64,000 nucleotides of DNA, from assembly GCF_021533215.1 (NCBI RefSeq), contig NZ_JAJNKA010000002.1, positions 106,001 to 170,000 of the forward strand, read 5' to 3'. Of this stretch, positions 16,899 to 26,157 are shown piece by piece; position 1 is the stretch's first letter; each line of letters starts with the position of its first letter. Under the pieces are notes generated by a model. That model saw nothing but the letters and a program-made list of their open reading frames with translations, made no database searches and had not been told where the DNA came from. Both the position numbers and the translations under genes were made by a program. The DNA is from Portibacter lacus (GTDB taxonomy: Bacteria; Bacteroidota; Bacteroidia; Chitinophagales; Saprospiraceae).

Positions 16899-18458
16899 CT
16901 AATTTGAACTAAAAGGATTGTCATTATAATGTTTTTCCATTAAATCGAGCAAATCAATATTTTTTGCTATACAAATCGCAAAATATCTCATAAAAACATC
17001 ACTCTTTGCTAAGAAGTAAGTCAGTAAATCACTAGCATTCTCATAATCATCATTATAATATTCTACTTCTTCAGCTTCTTCAAACCCAAGTAAGCAAGCG
17101 AAAAAATGAGGCGACCTTTCAGCTGCCCTGATGATCGTTTTCTTTGTCTTTGAACTTTTACCATACATAAAGTAACTGCACAAAATATCGCCTACATCAA
17201 AAACAAGACTCCCTTCATCTTGAAATTTCGCTCGAAGCTTAATAAACTTCTTCCAATTCCTATCCATTAGATAATTAAAAGCTAAAAAATATCGAATACC
17301 TAAATTATCTGTAGGATTCATGCTTAGCAATTCCCAATGAATTTCCTCTGCTTCCTCTTCATATTCATACCATTTCAACTCATTAGCATAATGAAATTTT
17401 GCTAACATAAACGGTCGAGTATTTGGGTCATACCACCACGGTCCATGATCTTTATAAATACCTGAGCTCAATTGCTCTTCTCCTAATTCAATAGCTGCCT
17501 CAAGCAAAGCCAACCGTTCTTCACCATCGATTGTCCAGCCTGCCTTTGCTACGTAAACATCCAGATAATCACTATGGTTTTTCATAAATTCTTCGAGGGC
17601 TTCCAGCGACTCTTCTTTTTCCAATATATAGATATCCATAAGCTCATGAAGGGGAGTATGAAAAGCTGTAATATCGTCTATTTTTTTACCTACCTTGCTA
17701 TTCATGTACTCAATTAGCTCCGCTTCAGATTTAAAATTCTTATTCTGAAGTCCTATATCAAATTGATGTGTAATTGTATTACGATAATGAAGACTAGGGG
17801 TAAAGATATTGGTCCAATCATAGATACACCTTATCTTAAAACCTTTCAGTTTGTCCAGATTTGTTAAATCAATAAATTCTTCATCCTCATCTTCAATGCA
17901 TGAAAATGTAATATAAATAATACCATCATGCTCTTCTATCTTTAGCAATTCTGTTCCTAAATCAGTTGCTGCATTTACAACCACAATTTCTTTTTGAATC
18001 TTTCGTAAAAGTCCAGGTTTTGCATTCACTTTTACCTCAAAAATCCATGGATCAATATCATCAAAACCCATTAACTCAGAAAAATATGAATTGTTATGAG
18101 CTAAATTGAACATGAAATCAAATTCACGTTTACTAAGTTCCATCTTAATGGACCGTACTTTTTTGTCAAGCTTATTTTCATCAATTTTATAAAAATCTCT
18201 AATCATGTCTTTAGTAATAATTATAAAAGATGCTTCATCAAGATATTTCAATTCAGAAACATAACAGAAAATGTAAGCCGCAGCAAGTAAGTCCACGTCG
18301 TCATCAGAAAGCTTACTCGGATCATCACCTTCTATAAGGTCAGTTGCATGCATTACGGGATCGAACAATATGAAAACATCTTTCTCATTTAGAAAGTCTG
18401 CAACACGTTGATCGAAATTATCCCGAGGAAAAATTGATAATATTACATTATGATCCAT
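16899..18458 (-). CDS. Large acidic hypothetical protein with TPR-like C-terminal half
   Basis: This 519-residue soluble protein is rich in Asp and Glu and has no signal or membrane helix. The N-terminal 150 residues include KDMIRDFYKIDENKLDKKV, which resembles the DUF6398-type helical region. Residues about 300-500 look like irregular TPR/ARM helices, with NPTDNLGIRYFLAFNYLMD recalling the C-terminal part of plasmid pRiA4b ORF-3-like and SEC-C-associated proteins. I could not assign a function. It stands alone, 123 bp upstream of mnmE on the same strand. Confidence 0.75.
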   Translation of the reverse strand: MDHNVILSIFPRDNFDQRVADFLNEKDVFILFDPVMHATDLIEGDDPSKLSDDDVDLLAAAYIFCYVSELKYLDEASFIIITKDMIRDFYKIDENKLDKKVRSIKMELSKREFDFMFNLAHNNSYFSELMGFDDIDPWIFEVKVNAKPGLLRKIQKEIVVVNAATDLGTELLKIEEHDGIIYITFSCIEDEDEEFIDLTNLDKLKGFKIRCIYDWTNIFTPSLHYRNTITHQFDIGLQNKNFKSEAELIEYMNSKVGKKIDDITAFHTPLHELMDIYILEKEESLEALEEFMKNHSDYLDVYVAKAGWTIDGEERLALLEAAIELGEEQLSSGIYKDHGPWWYDPNTRPFMLAKFHYANELKWYEYEEEAEEIHWELLSMNPTDNLGIRYFLAFNYLMDRNWKKFIKLRAKFQDEGSLVFDVGDILCSYFMYGKSSKTKKTIIRAAERSPHFFACLLGFEEAEEVEYYNDDYENASDLLTYFLAKSDVFMRYFAICIAKNIDLLDLMEKHYNDNPFSSN

Positions 18459-18594
18459 AAGAAATGCTTTAATATTTTTTAGCTATAGATAGTTTCGATA
18501 CTAGCTCACTTTTCTTGCGTAAATCGCTTCCTTCACAAATTAAAAAATATTTTAGATTCCTGAAAATGACTTGGTGTACTAATATTGAAATAAA

Positions 18595-18622
18595 AAAAGC
18601 CAATGGATCAACATTGGCTTTT
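18595..18622 (-). terminator. Rho-independent terminator of the DUF1761 gene
   Basis: AAAAGCCAATG and CATTGGCTTTT form an 11-bp perfect stem with a 6-base loop. On the minus strand it is followed by seven T residues, 19 bp behind the DUF1761 stop codon. Confidence 0.9.
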
Positions 18623-18640
18623 AATAAGTTGTTAACGATA

Positions 18641-19081
18641 CTACCTCCACACATCTAGGATGCCACCCATCACCGCGAAACACAAGGCCCAAAAGCCGAT
18701 ATTGAGCAAAACATTTTTTAATTTTGTCTTATGAAACAAGGCTAATGCAATGATTACTGGCATCACCAATCCGAAAAACATCATAAATCCGTGAAATGCT
18801 CCATGCTTAAATGTTGCAAAGCTATTAATCACCACTTCACCGCCTTCTAAAACGTCTCGGTGCCCCATTGACATAAAAAAGAAAAGAAAAAAAGCGATAA
18901 CAAAAGAACACAAAAGTGCTCCTCCATAGATCAAAGCTTCATTCCTACCCTTCATATCTTCAGCTGTCATTCCGAATGACTCTAGCCATGTTTTTCCAAA
19001 TAAGGGACCGTAATAAAGCGCACCAATAATGTTAGGCACAATGGCAGCAACGAGTATTGCTAGGATATTAAATTCTGGCAT
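18641..19081 (-). CDS. DUF1761 integral membrane protein
   Basis: This 146-residue protein has four predicted membrane helices (about 5-25, 50-75, 85-110, 120-142). The family signature is an N-terminal helix followed by IGALYYGPLFGKTWLESFGM. Function of DUF1761 proteins is unknown. The gene is monocistronic with its own strong terminator. Confidence 0.88.
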   Translation of the reverse strand: MPEFNILAILVAAIVPNIIGALYYGPLFGKTWLESFGMTAEDMKGRNEALIYGGALLCSFVIAFFLFFFMSMGHRDVLEGGEVVINSFATFKHGAFHGFMMFFGLVMPVIIALALFHKTKLKNVLLNIGFWALCFAVMGGILDVWR

Positions 19082-19268
19082 TTTAAATTTGTATTTAATA
19101 AGGATGAATTTTAGAATCTTAACTCACCCTCGGGTTAATAAATGATGACACAAGAATAGAAAGTGGTTAAGTATTTCGCAACAAAAAGGTAACAGTGGCC
19201 AGCCTTTGGGATGTATGGGAATTAATAAATGATGAAAAGTCACATCGTGGGATGAATGGACCGCAACT

Positions 19269-20096
19269 TTATTCTAGATCTGCTTTAGATATACTTCTAG
19301 AAATGGGAAGAGGAAGAGGGATATCTGTCAATTTTAACATTAAAGACCTTGCATTTCCTTCTACCGATTCGATATGATCTTTGTTGATGAGGTATGATTT
19401 ATGGCACCTCAATATTCGACCTCCAGACTCAAATAAGTCCTGAACACTTTTCAAGGTTACTCTCATTAACCTATGCTCAACTCCTAGATCGGTGTAGAAA
19501 TAAATTTCAGAATAGTTCCCGCTAGCCTTAGCATAAATAAATTGCGAAATCTTCAATTCTAAATCTTCCTCACTCTGATTCTCGCTTTTTACCAATATGC
19601 TCTTTTCTATCTCTTCCACATGAGACAATTCTATAGATTGAGCCAATGTAATATTTCGTTGCGCAGCGACTTTTTCAATGAAGTAAGTCATGAATATAAT
19701 CGGTAAGATTCCTACCGCGAATGCAAAATAGATGAACCGCCCTAAGCTATACTGTGGTGAAATACTTAGGCCTATGGTTGAATTGTAAATGTAGATTCCA
19801 GATCCAATTAAGAAAATAATAGAAGCAAAAAGCAACAGTTGCTTCCAGATCGTCCACTGTTCTTCATCAAAATACCTCCGAAAAATTCTAGGGAATATGA
19901 AATAATGCACACCCAGCACTAGAAATCCAATGACGCCAAACCCAAAGATGTAGGTTACATCATCTACTTGCTCCAATCCAAAAGGTCGAAACACCAATAA
20001 AAATAGAAAACAAATTAAACCAACCAACATAGACAATGCCAATTGAACCACAGGATTTACCAGAAATGGATATGGTTTCTTAAGCCACTTAAGCAT
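19269..20096 (-). CDS. Membrane-bound LytTR transcriptional regulator
   Basis: This 275-residue protein has four N-terminal membrane helices (about 10-33, 45-66, 82-103, 113-135) and a LytTR DNA-binding domain (about 180-275). The domain shows the family hallmarks FIYAKASGNYSEIY, RVTLKSVQD, RCHKSYLINKDHIESVEG and the final LPISRS. The architecture lacks a receiver domain, so it is a one-component membrane regulator. Its start overlaps the end of the upstream DUF1801 gene by 8 bp, which suggests translational coupling. Target genes are not identifiable. Confidence 0.92.
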   Translation of the reverse strand: MLKWLKKPYPFLVNPVVQLALSMLVGLICFLFLLVFRPFGLEQVDDVTYIFGFGVIGFLVLGVHYFIFPRIFRRYFDEEQWTIWKQLLLFASIIFLIGSGIYIYNSTIGLSISPQYSLGRFIYFAFAVGILPIIFMTYFIEKVAAQRNITLAQSIELSHVEEIEKSILVKSENQSEEDLELKISQFIYAKASGNYSEIYFYTDLGVEHRLMRVTLKSVQDLFESGGRILRCHKSYLINKDHIESVEGNARSLMLKLTDIPLPLPISRSISKADLE

Positions 20097-20445
20097 TGAT
20101 CATTTTTAATTTATCCTTGACAATCTGACGGATAATCTCCTCCGGAAATTCCTTCTTAATGTCTAACTGAATTGTACCTTTTAGACATTTATAGCCTTCG
20201 AGTTGATCTTGATACTTTTCTACTAACGTCCCTTCGAATGGGTAGAAACTAACATGATTCTTATAGGAATACATTCCAGCGATAACTTTCCCCAGGGTAT
20301 AAGAAGGCATACCATAACTAATTGCAGATTTTGCACGAGGAGCTTCTTCTAAAATTAGATCCTTGATTTTATTTAAAATCTCAAGATGAATTCCGGTCTG
20401 ATCAGCAAAATAATCTTCGACGCTGTTGTACTTTTTCATTGCCAT
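20089..20445 (-). CDS. DUF1801 (YdhG/Fra-like) small protein
   Basis: This is a protein of 118 residues from the ATG at 20445 (MAMKKYNSVEDYFADQ); a longer frame up to 20508 adds 21 residues without family support. It has the DUF1801 features: an N-terminal S-V-E-x-Y, the helix ILNKIKDLILEEAP, KSAISYGMPSYTL, and YKNHVSFYPF. Related proteins include bacterial frataxin-like iron chaperones, but activity is mostly undefined. It overlaps the LytTR gene by 8 bp, so the two are co-expressed. Confidence 0.85.
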   Translation of the reverse strand: MAMKKYNSVEDYFADQTGIHLEILNKIKDLILEEAPRAKSAISYGMPSYTLGKVIAGMYSYKNHVSFYPFEGTLVEKYQDQLEGYKCLKGTIQLDIKKEFPEEIIRQIVKDKLKMINA

Positions 20446-20565
20446 GATAAGCAGTTTATGAACCCAAGATAAGTAATTTACGAAATTCAACACCCGAGAT
20501 TCACCCATAGAGGTGATTTAATTCTTTTAAAACCTATGTAATTTTAAATCCTAAAGAAATTTAAA

Positions 20566-22011
20566 ATGAAAAAAATCATCACCCTCTGCTTGCTTTTTAC
20601 AGCTTTTCTTTCTTTTGGAAATGGAATAGAAGTTTCTAACGTAAGTTTTAATGCAAATACAAATCAAATCAGCTTTACTTTGACCTGGCAAAATGGATGG
20701 AATTTTGAAAATTTAAACCCTGACTTATTTGATGCGGCTTATGTATTCATAAAATATGCCCCGAACGGAGGCGATACGTGGAATCATGCCGAAATTCTAG
20801 ATAGTGTTCCTGTTTTGGATTATATCCAATACATTACGGAAGACGATTTAGGTTTTATGGTATATGGTGGACTAACTCCTGGTACTGTTGGAACTTTTGG
20901 TCCGCAAGAATTTACGCTTGAGCTCGCTCCAATGACTGGTGGCTACCAAGATTTCAAAGTTTTCACTACTGAAATGGTTTTCATTGAACAAGGTGATTTC
21001 TATGCTGGAGATGGGACCTCTTCAGGAAGATTCCACAAAGGGAATAACACTTCGACACCTTGGCTGATAACGAGTGAAGATGCAATTATGAGGGGAAGCG
21101 GTGCCAATGAATTTAACCAGGAAGGCTCTACATCTACTTTAGATCTAAGTGCCGATTTCCCGAAAGGATGGTCCAATCTTTGGTGTATGAAGTATAAGAT
21201 TACTGCACAGCAGTATGTTGATTTCCTCAATTGCCTGACTAGAACACAGCAAAATGCAAGAACGCAAGCTAATCTTTCTGGTACAGTTGCTTCAAATAAA
21301 TATGTTATGACTAATACAGCCACGGTCCTTAACCGAAATCCGATCGCTTGTGATGTAAATATTGGAACTGGACCTATTGAGTTTTATCTAGACTTAGATG
21401 ATACAAATCCTCCTAATAGCCCGAATGATGGAGCAAATATTGTACTCAATCATATTTCGGTAACAGATATTATCGCATACCTAGACTGGTCTGGATTAAG
21501 GCCCATGACTGAATTAGAATATGAAAAAATTTCACGAGGTGCTTCCGTCCTTCCAGTTGCAGATGAATATGCTTGGGGAACAGATACGCGAGTAGGAGCA
21601 GGATCTATCACTAATAGTGGTACCAACCAGGAATCAACTTCGAATGTGGGGATTTCCGGTTCTTTATTTAAGCTAGATCCTCTAAGAGCGGGCTATGCAG
21701 CCACATCATCATCGAATCGTACCGATGCCTGTGCAACTTTCTGGGGTATTATGGACATTCACAATTTAGGGGAATTCATGTATGGAGTAGAAAGTGTTAA
21801 TTTTTCACAAAGCAGCTATGGGGATGGCAAACTAGATGGATTCGGGAATGCAGCAGTTACAGGTTGGACAATTGGCGCTCAATTGTTAACCACAATTGAT
21901 CCTTCTAGTCCAGATCTGACACCTATTTCTCAAGGTAAAACTGTCATTACTCCAGCGACGCGTTCTGCTTATATGGGAGCAAGAGGAGTCAGAAAAATTT
22001 ATCTTGATTAA
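20566..22011 (+). CDS. Secreted SUMF1/FGE-fold protein
   Basis: This 481-residue protein has a cleavable signal peptide (1-19). After an N-terminal beta-rich region (20-140), residues about 145-481 follow the formylglycine-generating-enzyme fold: FVFIEQGDFYAGDG, a substrate-pocket-like KYKITAQQYVDFLNCL, LDWSGLRPMTELEYEKISRGA, and the closing ARGVRKIYL. The canonical C-terminal RGGSW and the paired active-site Cys of true FGE are not evident, so a structural or binding role is more likely than sulfatase activation. The gene overlaps the start of the next gene by up to 8 bp, so both are probably translated together. This start gives a clean signal peptide. Confidence 0.82.
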   Translation: MKKIITLCLLFTAFLSFGNGIEVSNVSFNANTNQISFTLTWQNGWNFENLNPDLFDAAYVFIKYAPNGGDTWNHAEILDSVPVLDYIQYITEDDLGFMVYGGLTPGTVGTFGPQEFTLELAPMTGGYQDFKVFTTEMVFIEQGDFYAGDGTSSGRFHKGNNTSTPWLITSEDAIMRGSGANEFNQEGSTSTLDLSADFPKGWSNLWCMKYKITAQQYVDFLNCLTRTQQNARTQANLSGTVASNKYVMTNTATVLNRNPIACDVNIGTGPIEFYLDLDDTNPPNSPNDGANIVLNHISVTDIIAYLDWSGLRPMTELEYEKISRGASVLPVADEYAWGTDTRVGAGSITNSGTNQESTSNVGISGSLFKLDPLRAGYAATSSSNRTDACATFWGIMDIHNLGEFMYGVESVNFSQSSYGDGKLDGFGNAAVTGWTIGAQLLTTIDPSSPDLTPISQGKTVITPATRSAYMGARGVRKIYLD

Positions 22012-22612
22012 TATGCTTAGACTAATCATTATATTACTTGTATTTTTAGCACTTGAAAATGATGCTACCGCTCAATTTCTGGGAGGGAATAAGGATGGGT
22101 ATCATACAGTTGAATTCTCGAATCCGATTTCCATATTTGCAGGAGGCGAGAAAGATGGTTATCATACAGCTAATTTCGAAAACTCGATTTCCATTTTCAG
22201 TGGTGGAACAAGTGATGGCTATGCTTCAGATGAAAAATTATTCTACTTCATCTGGGCTGGTACGATCGGAACTGGATGGAATGTGGGAGAAAACTGGTCG
22301 ACCGGCTTTATCCCTGATATCAACAGTAGAGTTATAATTCCCAACAATGTCCCTAATTTTCCCGCTATCAATTCAGGAGTCATTAGCGTTGGTGAAGATC
22401 CTAATGCCGCCAATTACCTATGCAAACAGATACTAATTCACAATGGCGCACAAATGACCCTTAGAGTAAATGCGTTCATGGAAAATTACGGAGAAATTCA
22501 AATATACGGTAGCATCTTCGTTCTGAATTCAGCAATGGATGCTATCCAAAACTTAAACGGTGGGTTAATTCAAGTTAGAACCGGTGGAGCATTAGGCCTC
22601 GTCCCAAACTAA
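22004..22612 (+). CDS. Secreted protein with three GGxxDGYxxAxF repeats
   Basis: This 202-residue protein has a signal peptide ending at ATAQ; ATG codons at 22004 and 22013 are both possible. Residues about 25-80 hold three repeats of roughly 20 residues: FLGGNKDGYHTVEFSNPISI, FAGGEKDGYHTANFENSISI and a shorter FSGGTSDGYASDEK. A beta-sandwich-like half follows (WAGTIGTGWNVGENWSTGFI, PNNVPNFPAI) that resembles the G8/pectate-lyase-like ends of Bacteroidota surface proteins. Function unknown. Coupling to the SUMF1-like gene suggests a shared extracytoplasmic role. Confidence 0.75.
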   Translation: MINMLRLIIILLVFLALENDATAQFLGGNKDGYHTVEFSNPISIFAGGEKDGYHTANFENSISIFSGGTSDGYASDEKLFYFIWAGTIGTGWNVGENWSTGFIPDINSRVIIPNNVPNFPAINSGVISVGEDPNAANYLCKQILIHNGAQMTLRVNAFMENYGEIQIYGSIFVLNSAMDAIQNLNGGLIQVRTGGALGLVPN

Positions 22613-22634
22613 AAATTGACTTGATTAGTCTTAT

Positions 22635-23633
22635 CTAATATTTAAGGATTTCCTCCCAAACCGCTTTCACCATTGGAATTCCCAATCTTTCATTTTCACT
22701 TACAATGTCATTCGTACGCTCGCCAGGATAAATAATATTGACGCCTTCCTCTTCTGGGATAGATTTCTTATAATCGTCGATAATCACTTTAATGCTATCG
22801 GCAATACTTCTTGTTCGACTTAATTTTGAGGGATTAATGCAAATAAACACTTGAGAAACACCTGACTCTGCTTTTTGCTTACTTAGTTCAACGGTAGATA
22901 GTCCATCAGCAAGTATCGTAGACATTAAATCTAATAATAAAGATAGGCCTGCTCCTTTCCAATAACCAACTGGAATCGGGCGACCAGATTCTAAAATCTG
23001 CTCTGGATTTATAGAAAGTGCTCCACTAGTATCATATCCACCAGGCAACGGTAAATCTTCATTTTTCAGCTTTTTATCTTCAAGTTTACCGTATGAATAT
23101 TGAGACATCGCCATGTCTATCACAATAGGATTATCGCCTGGAATTGCCATGACCAATGGGTTATTGCCAAGTCTTCTATCTATAGCGCCCCACGCTGGAA
23201 GGTTTGCAATCGTATTCGTCCACCCAATAAAAATGTATCCTTTTTTTGCTGCGATTCGTCCATAGGTTCCTCCCCTCATCCAATGATTCGTATTCGCTAA
23301 TGCTACACATCCGATCCCATAATGTTCGCTAAGCCGCATTGCGGATTCCACTGAAAACAACGCATTAGTAATTCCCGGTCCTCTGTTTCCATCCCATTGC
23401 TGAACGGCGTTGTACTTTGACTTAATACTAGGACTAGCATCCGGAATCACCAAGCCTTTATCGACATAATCTAAAAACCTAGGAAATCTATTAATCCCAT
23501 GAGAATAAACACCTTCGAGGCTGTTTTGGACAAATATTTCAGCTATTGTACGCGCTTTTTGCTCCTCGAAATCTCTACTTTCTAGCTTATTTATCAAGGT
23601 TTCAATGATCGTAGTCGCAGGTAATCTTAACAT
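22635..23633 (-). CDS. yiaK: Ldh/YiaK-family oxidoreductase, probable 3-dehydro-L-gulonate 2-dehydrogenase
   Basis: This 332-residue protein is of normal length for the malate/L-lactate/ureidoglycolate dehydrogenase family. It shows GVYSHGINRFPRF with the catalytic His, GIGCVALANTNHWMRGGTYG, GWTNTIANLPAWG, NPLVMAIPG and PVGYWKGAGLSLLLDL. These match YiaK (3-dehydro-L-gulonate 2-dehydrogenase, NAD-linked) better than lactate dehydrogenases. It is cytoplasmic and no other ascorbate/gulonate genes are nearby, so the substrate is uncertain. Confidence 0.88.
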   Translation of the reverse strand: MLRLPATTIIETLINKLESRDFEEQKARTIAEIFVQNSLEGVYSHGINRFPRFLDYVDKGLVIPDASPSIKSKYNAVQQWDGNRGPGITNALFSVESAMRLSEHYGIGCVALANTNHWMRGGTYGRIAAKKGYIFIGWTNTIANLPAWGAIDRRLGNNPLVMAIPGDNPIVIDMAMSQYSYGKLEDKKLKNEDLPLPGGYDTSGALSINPEQILESGRPIPVGYWKGAGLSLLLDLMSTILADGLSTVELSKQKAESGVSQVFICINPSKLSRTRSIADSIKVIIDDYKKSIPEEEGVNIIYPGERTNDIVSENERLGIPMVKAVWEEILKY

Positions 23634-23804
23634 ATATGGATTATTATTTTAATCGTTTATTATGGTCAATTTTGATGAATTGATGCAATGTTAACTTTTT
23701 TTCCAACTGCATTTCATCTCAGCAATAGGCATATTTCTTTTGCATCTACGCATATAATTAACAAGTATTTTTATTAAATTTAAGAAAATTAAAACCTCTT
23801 TTGC

Positions 23805-24683
23805 ATGCGACACTTCTTCTTACTCTCTATTATTACTTTCCTATTACTCAGTTGTGCTGAAAAAACTGAAAATAAAGATATTCCCGCGAAATCTTCAAAA
23901 CCAAAGGTCACCTTAGTAAAAAAATGGGAAACGGATACTGTTTTCACAACTTCTGAGTCTGCGATTTATGACGAGAAACGTGATGTTATTTATGTATCTA
24001 ACATTGAACTAGGTCCTTGGGATGCAGATGGCAAAGGTTCTATCGGACAGTTGTCTTTAGATGGGAAAGTCATTAATGCACGATGGGTAGAAGGTCTGAA
24101 TGCACCTAAAGGGTTAGGAATTGTAAATGACTATTTATACGTAACGGACTTAAAAACATTGGTCGAGATCGATATTCCTACAGGCAAAATCAACAAGAAA
24201 TATGAAGTCGAAGGCGCTGGTGGAGTTAATGATGTGACCACTTCGCCAGACGGTATCGTTTATTTCTCAGATTCACAAGCTGGAAAAATATTCAAATTGG
24301 AAAATGGTGAAGTTTCACAAATCAAAGATAATCTAGCTTCATCGAATGGGATTTTTTACGAAAAAGATCGATTACTCATTGGAACTTGGGGAGACGAAAA
24401 ACTTATCGCAATGAGTCTTTCTGACAATTCACTTTCTACCGTTTCGGATAGTATTCCTCAGCCAGACGGCATAGAGGCTGATGGCACAGGAGGTTATCTT
24501 GTTACAAGTTGGAAAGGTCTGATTCACTATGTTCACACGGATGGTACGAGTGAAGTCATTCTCGATTCTGTTGATGATAAAATCGGAGCAGCAGACATAG
24601 ATTACATCAAGGAGAAGAATTTGTTGTTGGTTCCTACTTTCTTTCACAACACGGTGGTTGCTTATGAGTTGGTTAAAAATTAG
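23805..24683 (+). CDS. SMP-30/gluconolactonase-like lipoprotein (NHL/YncE-type propeller)
   Basis: This 292-residue protein has a lipoprotein signal (LLLSC, Cys17). The mature part is a six-bladed propeller with blades marked by ESAIYDEKRDVIYVSN, GLNAPKGLGIVNDYLYVTD, DVTTSPDGIVYFSD and ASSNGIFYEKDRLLIG. Enzymatic SMP-30 proteins use Glu, Asn and Asp to bind a divalent metal; here a matching Glu (SESAIYD), Asn (SNGIFY) and Asp (PDGIEAD) are present, so lactonase activity is possible. Convergent to the ModF-like gene. Confidence 0.78.
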   Translation: MRHFFLLSIITFLLLSCAEKTENKDIPAKSSKPKVTLVKKWETDTVFTTSESAIYDEKRDVIYVSNIELGPWDADGKGSIGQLSLDGKVINARWVEGLNAPKGLGIVNDYLYVTDLKTLVEIDIPTGKINKKYEVEGAGGVNDVTTSPDGIVYFSDSQAGKIFKLENGEVSQIKDNLASSNGIFYEKDRLLIGTWGDEKLIAMSLSDNSLSTVSDSIPQPDGIEADGTGGYLVTSWKGLIHYVHTDGTSEVILDSVDDKIGAADIDYIKEKNLLLVPTFFHNTVVAYELVKN

Positions 24684-24696
24684 GAAATTCTAGCAA

Positions 24697-26154
24697 TTAA
24701 ACGTTAGCTATTTTCAGTACACTTCCTTCGCTAAGATCTATCCGCTTATCTACACATGCTGGAATTTCTTCTTCGTAATGGGTCACATAGATCAGGGTCT
24801 TGTCAAAAGCAACTACTATTTGATTCAACAATTCTCTGAAATGCACCATCTGATTATAATCCAATCCTTGACATGGTTCATCCAAGATTAACAATGGCGG
24901 ATTTTTCACCAATGCTCGAGCTAGAAAAACAAGTCGTTGCTCACCATTTGACAAATGATTAAAAGGTCGCTCAGCAATATCTTGAATTCCGATCAGTCGG
25001 ATATAATTAAAAACCGTCTGTAATTCTGAATCCTTTAATTCTTGATATAATCCAGCAGTATCGAATAAGCCAGAAGCAACCAATTTCCAGACGGGTATAT
25101 CTTTTTCACAGTACAATTGCAATTCGGCAGAAACGAAACCCATTTTTTTCTTAATGTCCCAGATACTCTCGCCCGTTCCTCTTTTTTGATCAAATAAAAC
25201 GATATCATTTCTGTACGCCTGTGGATTATCAGCTGTAATCAAGCTGATGACTGTACTTTTCCCAGAACCGTTCGGTCCCATCAGTGCCCAACGTTCGCCT
25301 TTTCTCACCGTCCATGAGAAATCCTTTAATGCATATTCACCATTATAAGTGACTTTCGCGCTGTTAAATGATACAATCGTTTCAAAATCCCATTGACTAT
25401 TAAATGCTAACTTTTCTACAAGCGCTGGATCTATTTTCACTTCTTCATTTTCAAGGGAACCTTCTTCACTTATTGCACCTGACTTAAGATATATCACGTC
25501 ATCAATAAAAGCAGGAAGATCATTTTTCCCGCAGACAAGGACAATGGAAACATCCACTTGATTTGACAAAATTTCATTAAGCAGCATGCGACTCTCCTTA
25601 TCTAATCCAACATATGGATTATCCAGCAACAAGAAATCCGGCTGCTTCAATATAGATCTCGCCAACAAAGACCGCCTCGTTTCACCTGTTGATAAACTTG
25701 TAATTTTCCGATCTAGTAGGTGATCAATTTTGAAGGAAGTAGCAATATTAAGCAAGTGCGCTTCATCATAGAGCGGATCATCTAATTCTACCGAACGATC
25801 ATCTATGGTTCCCATCGGCTTCACCTGATTCTGCAAGACCTCATACAACGTCGGCCCTAATTCTGAATCGTGGGCATGATATCGTTGTTGGTAATATTGA
25901 TAAACAGCACCCACAAATCGATGGAATTTATAATCACTAGGCACAAACTCTATGGAACCAACTTTATTAATTTTCCCATTTTTAGGAAACAATTTTCCAG
26001 CTATGGCTTTAAGTAAGGACGTTTTGCCAGAACCAGCAGGCCCCATGATGGCATAAGATTTCCCTTTTTCTAGGTCAATGTTTATACCATGAAGTACTGC
26101 ATGATCATTTATAGAAATGCTAACGTCTTTAAAATTGATACCTTGATATTCCAT
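24697..26154 (-). CDS. ModF-like tandem ABC ATPase
   Basis: This 485-residue protein has two fused ABC ATPase domains and no membrane part. The C-terminal half matches E. coli ModF closely (WTVRKGERWALMGPNGSGKS, GTGESIWDIKKKMGFVS, LILDEPCQGLD). The N-terminal half has Walker A GPAGSGKTS and signature LSTGE, but Walker B reads LLLDNP, so the usual catalytic Glu is Asn. ModF's role in E. coli is not settled (linked by location to molybdate transport). The gene starts 3 bp after the DUF4143 ATPase gene, so it may be read from the same palindrome-flanked promoter. No modABC genes are near. Confidence 0.88.
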   Translation of the reverse strand: MEYQGINFKDVSISINDHAVLHGINIDLEKGKSYAIMGPAGSGKTSLLKAIAGKLFPKNGKINKVGSIEFVPSDYKFHRFVGAVYQYYQQRYHAHDSELGPTLYEVLQNQVKPMGTIDDRSVELDDPLYDEAHLLNIATSFKIDHLLDRKITSLSTGETRRSLLARSILKQPDFLLLDNPYVGLDKESRMLLNEILSNQVDVSIVLVCGKNDLPAFIDDVIYLKSGAISEEGSLENEEVKIDPALVEKLAFNSQWDFETIVSFNSAKVTYNGEYALKDFSWTVRKGERWALMGPNGSGKSTVISLITADNPQAYRNDIVLFDQKRGTGESIWDIKKKMGFVSAELQLYCEKDIPVWKLVASGLFDTAGLYQELKDSELQTVFNYIRLIGIQDIAERPFNHLSNGEQRLVFLARALVKNPPLLILDEPCQGLDYNQMVHFRELLNQIVVAFDKTLIYVTHYEEEIPACVDKRIDLSEGSVLKIANV

Positions 26155-26157
26155 CTA

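Noticed and set aside
18469..18654. 61-residue open frame behind the DUF1761 gene
   Set aside because: It contains the strong terminator hairpin and has no protein-like features.
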